Shown here one piece after another: positions 1 to 6,384 of a DNA stretch of 14,071 nucleotides (the first letter of the stretch is position 1; every line of letters starts with the position of its first letter). The stretch is from Anaerolineae bacterium (GTDB taxonomy: Bacteria; Chloroflexota; Anaerolineae; JAFGEY01). The DNA is taken from contig JAFGJF010000465.1 of NCBI GenBank assembly GCA_016929205.1, positions 1 to 14,071 of the forward strand. The letters are read 5' to 3'. The notes under the pieces are model-generated. The model saw only the letters and a list, made by a program, of their open reading frames with translations. It was not told the origin of the DNA and ran no database searches. Made by a program: the position numbers and the translations under genes.

Positions 1-217
1 CATCTGCGTTGGCATAGACTTTGGTTTTGTCCGCAGAGCTGATGTCTTCGACGATCACCCGTTGGTTGGTTATGCCCACCGTACGCCCGCTTGTTTTGGC
101 CACACTGCTCTGTGCGGGGCCCTGTCCGCCGCTAAAACTGGCGGTCTGCGTGAACGTAACCGGGCCAAAAACCATCTTTTCCCCGTCTTGTAGCTTGGTA
201 AATTTGAACCCATTCAT
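1..217 (-). CDS. Small protein of unknown function, 5' part only
   Basis: This gene runs off the left edge; 72 codons are visible, beginning MNGFKFTKLQDGEKMVFG and continuing to ADKTKVYANAD. The start is secure: the ATG at 217 is preceded by AAGGAGG (minus strand, about 5 nt away) and by a good sigma-70-type promoter at 308-335. The visible part has no signal peptide or membrane segment; it alternates short hydrophobic stretches with Gly/Ser/Thr, and contains GPVTFTQTASFSGGQGP and then TNQRVIVED. The TNQRVIVED stretch is reminiscent of beta-rich PH-like domains, where a 'TN.R' strand is common, but this is a weak resemblance and I do not assign a family. It is transcribed away from the amide-hydrolase unit, so nothing in the window informs its role. 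Confidence 0.75.
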   Translation of the reverse strand, partial: MNGFKFTKLQDGEKMVFGPVTFTQTASFSGGQGPAQSSVAKTSGRTVGITNQRVIVEDISSADKTKVYANAD

Positions 218-251
218 CGTTTGCCTCCTTGTATTGAGTGGAATGTTATCC

Positions 252-277
252 GCGCGTTTTTTGCTCCCCGGACGCGC
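252..277 (-). other. Small hairpin in the leader of the left-edge gene
   Basis: ACGCGC (272-277) and GCGCGT (252-257) are perfectly complementary, giving a 6-bp G+C-rich stem with a 14-nt loop. It lies inside the predicted leader of the minus-strand gene, upstream of its ribosome site. It could be a leader structure or chance in a G+C-rich stretch; there is no terminator U-tract on the minus strand. Confidence 0.3.
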
Positions 278-307
278 CCTCGCGCACCTGGTCATACCAT
301 ATTATTT

Positions 308-335
308 ATCATACGCCAGTCGCTTATTTTGTCAA
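308..335 (-). promoter_or_regulatory. Probable sigma-70-type promoter for the left-edge gene
   Basis: On the minus strand TTGACA (330-335) is followed after 16 nt by TATGAT (308-313). The match to the -35 is perfect and to the -10 five of six. Transcription would start near 300, leaving an untranslated leader of about 80 nt before the ATG at 217. No TGn extension is present. Confidence 0.6.
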
Positions 336-381
336 GAACAAACAAGGCCCAGATCAAACCAGGATGAGATTGTCTTTGCTT

Positions 382-410
382 TTGCCAGGCTGTTGAATCT
401 ATGCTATCAT
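382..410 (+). promoter_or_regulatory. Probable promoter of the amide-hydrolase unit
   Basis: TTGCCA (382-387) and TATCAT (405-410) are separated by exactly 17 nt, and the -10 is preceded by TGC, an extended TGn element. The start site would be near 417, about 100 nt before the ATG at 520. The spacer contains CAGGCTGTTGAA (386-397), which recurs inverted at 2081-2092 beyond the end of the unit. Confidence 0.55.
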
Positions 411-519
411 AGTGGCTCTACTGGCCGACCCCAATCTTGTGAGAAAACGCACGATGTCAAGGTACGCGTTTCGTTAGCGCAAGACTATGACTCGGGATTT
501 TCCACCGGAAGGAAATGGT

Positions 520-1107
520 ATGTCGTTTCGAATCGCCGTCGTACAGCAAAATGGCAATCCCGGCAAGCCAAATGAGAACCGGACCAAAGCACTCAATTTT
601 GCCACACAAGCCCTGGCCCAGGACGCTGACGTCATTCTGTTCCACGAGGAACTGCTCGTCGGCTATACACCCAATCTGCGCCAACTCGCGGAACCCGCAG
701 ATGGCCCAACCACACAAGCTTTTCAAAAGTTGCTGTTCTGTTATGATGGAGATTTCCGGGAAATGACCCGTGCCTATGCCAACCTCGGATGCGCCGTTGT
801 GTTCTGGATAAACAATCGAAACAGCCGCGGGTACACAGAGGTGAAGGACCTGGCGTCCAGGAACTCAATGATCATCGCTGCATCATGCTGCTGTGGCCCG
901 GATGAGGATGGCAGGGAATGCGGAGGTGGAAGCAATATCACGGATGAGGATGGCAAGCCGCTGGCCGAAATCTGGGGCGAGGAAGGGATCATTCTCGCCG
1001 ACGTATCTCCCGAAAAAGCGTTGGCTCAACGTGGTGAGAATCCGTGGTACCGGGGCCAGCGCCCTGAACTGTATTATGGAAAACAGATTGGTGAATCGCT
1101 GAACTGA
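520..1107 (+). CDS. Carbon-nitrogen hydrolase (nitrilase superfamily) with internal deletion
   Basis: A 195-residue member of the nitrilase/carbamoylase superfamily, enzymes that hydrolyse nitriles, amides or N-carbamoyl compounds using a Glu-Lys-Cys triad. The start at 520 follows GGAAGGAAA. The N-terminus reads RIAVVQQNGNPG, then VILFHEELLVGYTP supplies the catalytic Glu (E44). The nucleophile motif FCYDGDFREMTR (C74) follows almost directly, and the C-terminal half (AVVFWINNR, RNSMIIAASC, GGSNITDEDG, AEIWGEE) looks complete. In the family the Glu and Cys are normally more than 100 residues apart with the catalytic Lys between them, and full length is roughly 270-300 residues. Here they are 30 apart, so about 80 residues including the Lys are missing, without a frameshift. 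The product is likely inactive or altered; an assembly collapse is possible. It is 18 nt upstream of the acetamidase gene, probably co-transcribed. Confidence 0.85.
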   Translation: MSFRIAVVQQNGNPGKPNENRTKALNFATQALAQDADVILFHEELLVGYTPNLRQLAEPADGPTTQAFQKLLFCYDGDFREMTRAYANLGCAVVFWINNRNSRGYTEVKDLASRNSMIIAASCCCGPDEDGRECGGGSNITDEDGKPLAEIWGEEGIILADVSPEKALAQRGENPWYRGQRPELYYGKQIGESLN

Positions 1108-1125
1108 ACTTTGTAGGAGGCAGAT

Positions 1126-2055
1126 ATGGCAGAACATCGTCTGGCTGAAAGCATGCAGCAGAGGTATCACTATACCATCGGCCCATATGCAGAGCCCGTG
1201 CTGCGCGTCAAACCGGGGGACATGGTGGTCGTGGACACCCACGACGCCTTTGAAGGCAAGATACGCGACGAGGACACCAAACCTTCCGCCGTCCTCGAGG
1301 TTCCTTTTCTCAACCCCCAGAGCGGGCCCATTTACGTCGAGGGAGCACAAAAAGGCGACGCCCTGGCGGTCAGGATCCATTCCATCATGCCCCGTGGGCC
1401 ACAGCCCCGGGGAACAACGTGCCTGGTGCCTCATTTTGGCGGCTTGACCGGCACGGATACCACTGTTACCCTTCAAGACCCGCTGCCGGAAATCGTGCGC
1501 AAAGTCAACGTCACGGAAAATGGGATCGCGTGGAGCGATCGCATCACCCTGCCCTACGAACCGTTCATCGGCACCATCGGCACCGCACCGCAGATCGATT
1601 CGATCAATTCTCTCACACCGGGCAACCACGGCGGCAATATGGACTTGCCGGACGTGGGACCGGGTTGCACCCTCTACCTGCCCGTGCGGGCAGAGGGCGC
1701 ATTGCTCTACCTGGGCGATGGCCACGCCATACAAGGCGACGGCGAACTCTGCGGGGTAGCCATCGAGTTCGCCACCACGGCCCGGATGACGCTGGACCTG
1801 GTCAAGGGATGGCGTCTGGATTGGCCGCGTCTCGAGAATGAAACATTCATAATGAGCATCGGCAGCGCGCGCCCTATGGAAGATGCGACACGCATCGCCT
1901 ATGCCGACCTGGTCCACTGGATGGTCGACAGTTATGGCTTTGACACCTGGGACGCGTACATGCTGCTCACCCAGATCGGCCGAGTGCGCCTGGGCAATAT
2001 GGTCGATCCCAACTATACGGTCGGTGCGAGCATCGCCAAGCAGTACTTGCCATAA
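1126..2055 (+). CDS. Acetamidase/formamidase family amidohydrolase
   Basis: A 309-residue protein of the FmdA/AmdA family, which hydrolyses short amides such as formamide and acetamide to ammonia and the acid; acts in the cytoplasm. TAGGAGG lies about 7 nt before the ATG. Family-typical stretches are visible: [21 protein letters not shown] near residue 25, [17 protein letters not shown] near residue 66, the Gly-rich [12 protein letters not shown] near residue 168, and [15 protein letters not shown] followed by VAIE near residue 197, a conserved acidic and His region. The length fits the shorter branch of the family (about 300 residues; the longer type is about 400). No signal peptide. Its neighbour is a nitrilase-superfamily gene, so the pair suggests amide or carbamoyl-nitrogen scavenging; substrate cannot be read from sequence. 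Confidence 0.9.
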   Translation: MAEHRLAESMQQRYHYTIGPYAEPVLRVKPGDMVVVDTHDAFEGKIRDEDTKPSAVLEVPFLNPQSGPIYVEGAQKGDALAVRIHSIMPRGPQPRGTTCLVPHFGGLTGTDTTVTLQDPLPEIVRKVNVTENGIAWSDRITLPYEPFIGTIGTAPQIDSINSLTPGNHGGNMDLPDVGPGCTLYLPVRAEGALLYLGDGHAIQGDGELCGVAIEFATTARMTLDLVKGWRLDWPRLENETFIMSIGSARPMEDATRIAYADLVHWMVDSYGFDTWDAYMLLTQIGRVRLGNMVDPNYTVGASIAKQYLP

Positions 2056-2095
2056 CCCCCACCACGATGCTGGCAGGTTTTTCAACAGCCTGTAG

Positions 2096-2111
2096 CAACA
2101 GATTCCTGTTG
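2096..2111. promoter_or_regulatory. Palindrome overlapping the fbaB -35 (operator candidate)
   Basis: CAACAG (2096-2101), four bases, then CTGTTG (2106-2111) form a perfect inverted repeat whose right half overlaps the -35 at 2109-2114. Another CAACAG lies at 2084-2089, 12 nt upstream in the same orientation as the left half, and a CTGTTG lies in the spacer of the promoter at 382-410. The placement fits a repressor site; no regulator gene is adjacent, so its identity is unknown. Confidence 0.4.
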
Positions 2112-2137
2112 AATTCCATCTTAACCTGTGATATGAT
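2109..2137 (+). promoter_or_regulatory. Probable promoter of fbaB
   Basis: TTGAAT (2109-2114), 17-nt spacer, TATGAT (2132-2137), with TGA directly before the -10 (extended TGn). The predicted start near 2143 leaves about 100 nt of leader, which begins with an AGCAGC/GCTGCT hairpin (2141-2146 with 2156-2161). Confidence 0.6.
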
Positions 2138-2240
2138 AGTAGCAGCAAGCTGTCTGCTGCTGGCAAACAATCGTACCAGGCAACATCTATGCAGGCTGAT
2201 CAACTCGAAATTGTTTTCTAGAAAGGAACAGGAAAACCAA

Positions 2241-3293
2241 ATGATCGACAAAATCACCGAACTGTTAGGAGATAAAGCACAAGACCTGCTCGAACACCAA
2301 TGTATGACCATCGCTCAAGATATGCTGCACGTACCGGGTCCGGACTATATCGACCGCGTGTTCATCGATTCAGATCGCAGCAACCGCGTGCTGGGCAACC
2401 TGGCTCAACTGCGCAACCACGGCCGCCTTGGGGGAACCGGGTATCTCTCGATCTTGCCGGTCGACCAGGGGATCGAACACTCGGCAGGCGCGTCTTTTGC
2501 GCCCAACCCGCTGTACTTTGACCCGGAAAACATTGTCAAGCTGGCCATCGAAGGCGGATGCAACGGCGTCACGTCAACGCTTGGCGTGCTGGGCCTGGTC
2601 TCGCGCAAATACGCCCACAAGATCCCCTTTTTCGTCAAGCTCAATCACAATGAACTGCTCACCTATCCCAACCAATACGATCAAACGATGTTCGCCAGCG
2701 TAGAGCAGGCATGGGATCTCGGTGCCGTCGGTGTCGGAGCAACGATCTATTTTGGATCGCCAGAATCTAGTCGCCAGCTCCAAGAAGTCAGCGAAGCGTT
2801 CTCGCGCGCGCACGATCTCGGGTTGTTTACCGTGCTGTGGTGCTACTTGCGCAACCCGGCCTTTAAACACGAGGGCGTAGATTATCACACCGCTGCCGAT
2901 CTGACCAGCCAGGCAAACCACCTCGGGGTCACGCTGGAAGCTGATTTGATCAAACAAAAGCTACCCACGTGCAACAAGGGATTCCTCGCCCTCAATTTCG
3001 GCAGAACAGACCCCAAGGTCTACGAACAGCTCAGCAGCGATCACCCGATCGACCTGACCCGTTACCAGGTCGCAGGGTGCTACATGGGCAGGATCGGTCT
3101 GATCAATTCTGGCGGCGCGTCCGGCAAAAATGACTTTGGCCAGGCCGTGGAAACGGCGGTGATCAACAAGCGGGCCGGCGGATGTGGACTGATCAGCGGC
3201 AGAAAAGCCTTCCAGCGCCCGATGGCGGAAGGCATATCGCTGCTGAACGCCATACAGGACGTTTATCTCTGCCAAGAGATCACCTTGGCTTGA
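2241..3293 (+). CDS. fbaB: Class I fructose-bisphosphate aldolase, FbaB/DhnA type
   Basis: A 350-residue cytoplasmic aldolase that reversibly splits fructose 1,6-bisphosphate into dihydroxyacetone phosphate and glyceraldehyde 3-phosphate through a lysine Schiff base. Length and sequence track E. coli FbaB (about 350 residues) almost throughout: [20 protein letters not shown] at residue 61, [19 protein letters not shown] at 81, [19 protein letters not shown] at 131, [11 protein letters not shown] at 166, and [10 protein letters not shown] near 286. The Schiff-base lysine of this family is expected in ADLIKQK, K238. The ATG at 2241 follows AGGAAAA at good spacing; the frame is open 58 codons further upstream but that extension has no family similarity and would overlap the promoter. 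It is probably transcribed with the downstream MBL-fold gene, 68 nt away. Metal-independent aldolases of this type are often linked with gluconeogenesis. Confidence 0.95.
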   Translation: MIDKITELLGDKAQDLLEHQCMTIAQDMLHVPGPDYIDRVFIDSDRSNRVLGNLAQLRNHGRLGGTGYLSILPVDQGIEHSAGASFAPNPLYFDPENIVKLAIEGGCNGVTSTLGVLGLVSRKYAHKIPFFVKLNHNELLTYPNQYDQTMFASVEQAWDLGAVGVGATIYFGSPESSRQLQEVSEAFSRAHDLGLFTVLWCYLRNPAFKHEGVDYHTAADLTSQANHLGVTLEADLIKQKLPTCNKGFLALNFGRTDPKVYEQLSSDHPIDLTRYQVAGCYMGRIGLINSGGASGKNDFGQAVETAVINKRAGGCGLISGRKAFQRPMAEGISLLNAIQDVYLCQEITLA

Positions 3294-3317
3294 TGGCATG
3301 ATAAGCTGGAATGCCAT
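3293..3317 (+). other. Hairpin between fbaB and the MBL-fold gene
   Basis: ATGGCAT (3293-3299) pairs with ATGCCAT (3311-3317): a 7-bp stem with an 11-nt loop starting at the last base of the fbaB stop codon. Only two T's follow, so it is not a convincing terminator. An mRNA-stabilising or processing hairpin between two cotranscribed genes is the more natural reading. Confidence 0.4.
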
Positions 3318-3361
3318 TTCGACCTACATTACCTCAGAGAAAGTGCAAAGGAGGCATAACA

Positions 3362-4045
3362 ATGGCAGCTCAAAAGCAGTTCGAAACAGACGTCATACAA
3401 ACCGATTCCGGGGATCTGGAAATCACATTTCTCGGTCACGGCACGCTGATGTTGACCTTTAACGACAAAACAATCCACGTCGATCCGTTTAGCCAGGTAG
3501 CAGACTATGCCAAGCTGCCCAAGGCAGATGTGGTGCTGATCACACACGAGCACGGCGATCACCTCGATCCGGCGGCGCTGTCACACGTGCGAACGGACAA
3601 GACAGTCGTGGTGTTGACCGAGATCTGTGCCAGGCAAATCAAGGGTGGGATCGTGATGGGCAACGGTGACGTGAAAACCGTTGACGGCTTGACGATCGAG
3701 GCCGTGCCGGCTTATAACGTCATTCACAAGCGCGATGATGGCATACCCTTTCATCCTCAAGGTGCAGGGAATGGATACGTGATCGCCTTTGGGGACAAAC
3801 GTGTGTACGTGGCCGGGGACACAGAAAAGATCCCGGAAATGCAGAAACTCGAGGCAATCGATTGTGCGTTTTTGCCGATGAACCTGCCGTACACGATGAC
3901 CCCCGAGATGGTCGCCGACGTGGCGAAGATGATCCAGCCCGCAATCCTGTACCCTTATCACTATGGCAGCACCGACACCTCCAAGCTGGTGAAACTCTTG
4001 CAGAATCAGTCCGAGATCGAGGTCCGCATTCGCAACATGGCATAG
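3362..4045 (+). CDS. MBL-fold metal-dependent hydrolase
   Basis: A 227-residue cytoplasmic metallo-beta-lactamase-fold hydrolase of the UPF0173/UlaG-like branch; the substrate is unknown. Evidence: ITFLGHGTLMLTF near residue 21, the metal motif THEHGDHLDP with H62, H64, D66 and H67, the later AGDTEKIPEM (metal-bridging Asp), and the terminal PYHYGSTDTSKL (third histidine region). The length is typical of the single-domain group. ATG at 3362 follows AAAGGAGG about 7 nt away; an upstream in-frame ATG at 3311 lacks a ribosome site. It follows fbaB, likely in one transcript. The context would allow a role in phosphosugar or lactone metabolism, but that is only positional inference. Confidence 0.88.
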   Translation: MAAQKQFETDVIQTDSGDLEITFLGHGTLMLTFNDKTIHVDPFSQVADYAKLPKADVVLITHEHGDHLDPAALSHVRTDKTVVVLTEICARQIKGGIVMGNGDVKTVDGLTIEAVPAYNVIHKRDDGIPFHPQGAGNGYVIAFGDKRVYVAGDTEKIPEMQKLEAIDCAFLPMNLPYTMTPEMVADVAKMIQPAILYPYHYGSTDTSKLVKLLQNQSEIEVRIRNMA

Positions 4046-4101
4046 AGGTCTGCAAAAACCCGGCATACATACAAATCACGTCTCTTTCAATGGTTAGGGC
4101 A

Positions 4102-4136
4102 AAGAAACCTGGTTTTTGACAAAAACCAGGTTTCTT
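4102..4136. terminator. Perfect 16-bp hairpin between convergent genes
   Basis: Bases 4102-4117 and 4121-4136 are perfectly complementary over 16 bp around the trinucleotide GAC. The arms read AAGAAACCTGGTTTTT and its complement, so an A-tract and a T-tract lie on both sides, the form expected of a bidirectional intrinsic terminator. It lies 56 nt after the MBL-fold stop and about 95 nt beyond the end of the convergent gene at 4231. A dispersed REP-like repeat is the alternative. Confidence 0.7.
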
Positions 4137-4230
4137 GTCGACCAATCCCCAAATGATGGCCAAGATACCAAACCACCTCGATAGCAGCATAGTCCGCGAT
4201 CAAGGTGATCTTGGTACAGATGCGATACGT

Positions 4231-5022
4231 TCAGCGCTGCGTCTCGATCTCTTCCAATTGTTGAGTCTTGGTCTCAAAGGGGTTGGCGATCAGGATGATC
4301 CCGATCGGCAGCAGCATGATTGTGCCCGGCCGGGCAGAGAACCAAACCCCAAGCGCATCTTCGCCCAAACGGGTGATCGGGATACCGGCAGCAGCCTGCC
4401 GCTCCGCGACAGGCCCGACGTGCGCCACCGTCCATCGCCCATCGATGTACGCTTCGCCCTCCCCCTCCAACAAGAAATAACCCAGCGAGTCATACCATTT
4501 CTGCAGCAAGGGATCGACGTCAATCACCGCGCCGCGCCAGGCCTGGACCATTTCGGTCGCAAATATCTTGTAGCGGGCGGGAATCCCGGCAGCGCGACAC
4601 AGGGCGATGAATACCGAGATAAGCTGGAAACAAGTCCCTGTCCCCCGGTTCAAAGTTTCGACCACGCCATCGATCGGGGCGATCTCCAAAGTCAATTTTT
4701 CCTTGGCAAACTCGAACGCTGCCTCGGCGAATTCGCGATCGGACTTTTGATAAGCGCCAAGCGCGTTGGCCAGAGCGATCACCGTTGGCGCTCGCGAGTT
4801 GCAGTAGCGAGTTGGACGAAGATATCTCTGGTTGGCCTGGCAATACGGCATATCTGTCGTGTATGAAGACAGGTCATAGCGCCTGGGCGGTCTCACGTAA
4901 CGCTGCTCGGTAGCCCGAGGCCGTCTGAACTTTTTGACGTCGCTGGCACTGGTAACCAGCAGCTTGCCCACCGAGAGCGCCCCCTTGAGCAAAAGCTGGA
5001 AATAAATCAACTGCCCTCGCAT
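4231..5022 (-). CDS. Transglutaminase-like protein with C-terminal membrane segment
   Basis: A 263-residue protein counted from the ATG at 5022. The transglutaminase-like (papain-fold) core is shown by RGTGTCFQLISVFIALCRAA leading into GIPARYKIF, placing the nucleophile at C131, and by EAYIDGRW near residue 190. In the usual pattern the catalytic His sits four residues before that Glu (H-x-W-x-E) and an Asp follows the Trp. Here those positions are Glu (E186) and, downstream, VAHVGP with H201, so only the Cys is clearly in place. A hydrophobic stretch GTIMLLPIGIILIANPF (residues 233-249) predicts one C-terminal membrane segment. The start is uncertain: an in-frame TTG at 5052 has a stronger GGGAGGAGG site and would add ten residues. 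A protease, amidase or non-catalytic scaffold role is possible; family confident, function not. Confidence 0.75.
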   Translation of the reverse strand: MRGQLIYFQLLLKGALSVGKLLVTSASDVKKFRRPRATEQRYVRPPRRYDLSSYTTDMPYCQANQRYLRPTRYCNSRAPTVIALANALGAYQKSDREFAEAAFEFAKEKLTLEIAPIDGVVETLNRGTGTCFQLISVFIALCRAAGIPARYKIFATEMVQAWRGAVIDVDPLLQKWYDSLGYFLLEGEGEAYIDGRWTVAHVGPVAERQAAAGIPITRLGEDALGVWFSARPGTIMLLPIGIILIANPFETKTQQLEEIETQR

Positions 5023-5153
5023 TTCTCCCCGATCCGATCCCAAAACAGCCAATGTCCTCCTCCCAATCCCGCTTCTGGATTGATCTTGCACCCGTCTTGT
5101 TCTTGTAACACGCTCCACACACAAAAGTCTCGCGCCTGGTGCAAAAAATCAGG

Positions 5154-5182
5154 TTGACAGACCCGCCTGCCGGTGGTACACT
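5154..5182 (+). promoter_or_regulatory. Strong promoter of the iron-sulfur/hydrolase/deaminase operon
   Basis: A consensus -35 TTGACA (5154-5159), 17-nt spacer, and TACACT (5177-5182) preceded by TGG, an extended -10. This is the best promoter in the window. The start site would be near 5189, about 85 nt before the ATG at 5275. Confidence 0.7.
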
Positions 5183-5274
5183 AGTAAAAATGAGCATTCC
5201 CTCACCCCAACGCACCAAACTGCCACACACGCGTAATGATGCGACGATCTGAATATACATCAAGGAGGATGAAA

Positions 5275-6345
5275 ATGACACAAGAGATGATTTACCGCAA
5301 ACTGGCCGACCACCTGGATCGCCTGCCGGGCGGCTTTGCGCCCAGCGAAACCGGCGCAGAACTGACCCTCTTGAAAAGGCTGTTCACGCCGCAGCAAGCC
5401 GACCTGGCCATCCACCTGACTCTGGAGCGAGAGACAGCCCAGACCATCTCCGATCGGGCCGGACTTGACCCGGCGCAAGCACAGCAACGACTCGACGAGA
5501 TGGCCGACAAAGGGCTTATCTTTAGCATCTGCCCGGAGGATGGCCCGGTTCGCTACCAGGCCGTGCCGTGGGTGATCGGCATTTACGAATTCCAGGTCAA
5601 CAACCTGAGCGAGGAACTGCTCGATGACGTGTCTGCTTATTGGCAAACGCAGATAGCGAGGTCGAGGCCACAGACCATCTCCCAGATGCGTACCATCCCC
5701 ATTGGCGAAAGCATCGAACCTGATCTGGAGGCGCTGCCGTACGAGCAGGTCAACGCGCTGGTTCGAGCCCACGAGCGCTTTGCCGTCGCTCCCTGCATCT
5801 GCCGCCGCCAGGCCAAGATGCACGGAAGGGGATGTGATGCACCCGAAGAAAGCTGCCTGATGTTTGGGGATTTTGCCGACTATTACGTCCGGGGCGGGCG
5901 TGCGCGATCTATCGATCGCGACGAGGTGATGGCGATCCTGGTTCGGGCCGATGCAGCCAACCTGGTCCTCCAGCCAACCAACTCTAAGAAAATTGAGGCC
6001 ATTTGCTGCTGTTGTGGCTGCTGTTGTGGCATTTTGGGCGGATTGAAACGTCACCCCAAACCGGCCCAGGCCGTCGCCAGCGCGTTCATCGCCGAATTCG
6101 ATCCCGAACTCTGCCAGGGATGCTGGACCTGTCTGGAACGATGCCAGATGGAGGCGCTGTCGGAAGCGGACAATCGCATCGCCTTCAATGCCGACCGCTG
6201 CATCGGCTGTGGATTGTGCGTTTCGACCTGCCCAAGTGGCGCATTGACGCTGACGCGCAAACCCGACAGCGCATTTACTCAGGTCCCGGACACGATGCAT
6301 GACACCTGGCGCATCATCACCCAGGCTCAGAATCAAGTGCCCTGA
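5275..6345 (+). CDS. Winged-helix/4Fe-4S ferredoxin-domain protein, Cys-rich
   Basis: A 356-residue protein with no signal peptide or membrane segment. Residues about 20-90 look like a winged helix: LLKRLFTPQQADLAIHL, then AQTISDRAGLDPAQAQQRLDEM and GLIF. The middle has a cysteine cluster, CICRRQAKMHGRGC and SC (C174, C176, C187, C194), then seven cysteines in eight residues (C244-C247, C249-C251). The C-terminus holds two classical CxxCxxCxxxC motifs, C280-C290 and C309-C319 (the latter followed by Pro), for two [4Fe-4S] clusters. Similar HTH-plus-dicluster-ferredoxin proteins occur in anaerobic bacteria, usually annotated only as 4Fe-4S binding proteins. AAGGAGG lies 6 nt before the ATG at 5275; the earlier ATG at 5269 is too close to that site. 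It heads a probable operon with the hydrolase at 6385. A redox- or metal-sensing or electron-transfer role is inference. Confidence 0.88.
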   Translation: MTQEMIYRKLADHLDRLPGGFAPSETGAELTLLKRLFTPQQADLAIHLTLERETAQTISDRAGLDPAQAQQRLDEMADKGLIFSICPEDGPVRYQAVPWVIGIYEFQVNNLSEELLDDVSAYWQTQIARSRPQTISQMRTIPIGESIEPDLEALPYEQVNALVRAHERFAVAPCICRRQAKMHGRGCDAPEESCLMFGDFADYYVRGGRARSIDRDEVMAILVRADAANLVLQPTNSKKIEAICCCCGCCCGILGGLKRHPKPAQAVASAFIAEFDPELCQGCWTCLERCQMEALSEADNRIAFNADRCIGCGLCVSTCPSGALTLTRKPDSAFTQVPDTMHDTWRIITQAQNQVP

Positions 6346-6384
6346 ATACACCAAGGCAAGCTGGAATCCGTTCGGAGGAATACA

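Larger units (their letters stand above)
218..519. other. Divergent intergenic region with two promoters
   Basis: About 300 nt lie between the divergent left-edge gene and the nitrilase-family gene. It is visibly more A+T-rich in its middle than the flanking genes. It holds the two promoters listed separately, a 6-bp hairpin at 252-277 and one arm of a 12-bp inverted repeat at 386-397. A forward reading frame crosses the region but has no ribosome site and no protein-like composition, so I do not call it. Confidence 0.6.
386..2092. repeat. 12-bp inverted repeat flanking the amide-hydrolase pair
   Basis: CAGGCTGTTGAA at 386-397 is exactly the reverse complement of TTCAACAGCCTG at 2081-2092. 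The two arms bracket the nitrilase-family and acetamidase genes; the entry spans both arms. The match stops at 12 bp on both sides and no target-site duplication or transposase is seen. It could be a chance match, paired regulator sites, or short ends of a decayed element. Confidence 0.35.

Noticed and set aside
21..575. 184-codon plus-strand frame across the left intergenic region
   Set aside because: It is antisense to the left-edge gene, spans both promoters and runs out of frame into the nitrilase-family gene.
2071..2095. Hairpin CAGG...CCTG as terminator of the acetamidase gene
   Set aside because: The stem is only 4 bp with mismatches and lacks a following T-tract; the site is better described by the inverted repeat it contains.
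883..2166. 427-codon open frame on the minus strand opposite the amide-hydrolase genes
   Set aside because: It is wholly antisense to two confidently recognised genes, has no ribosome site, and its sequence shows no family motif. Long antisense frames are common opposite G+C-biased coding sequence.
2067..2240. 58-codon N-terminal extension of fbaB
   Set aside because: The extension crosses the promoter and has no similarity to the aldolase family, whose normal length is reached from the ATG at 2241.
4135..4866. 243-codon plus-strand frame
   Set aside because: It is antisense to the transglutaminase-like gene, starts inside the terminator hairpin and has no ribosome site.
5260..6354. 364-codon minus-strand frame opposite the ferredoxin-domain gene
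   Set aside because: The plus strand carries clear Fe-S motifs, a promoter and AAGGAGG; the minus frame has none of these.
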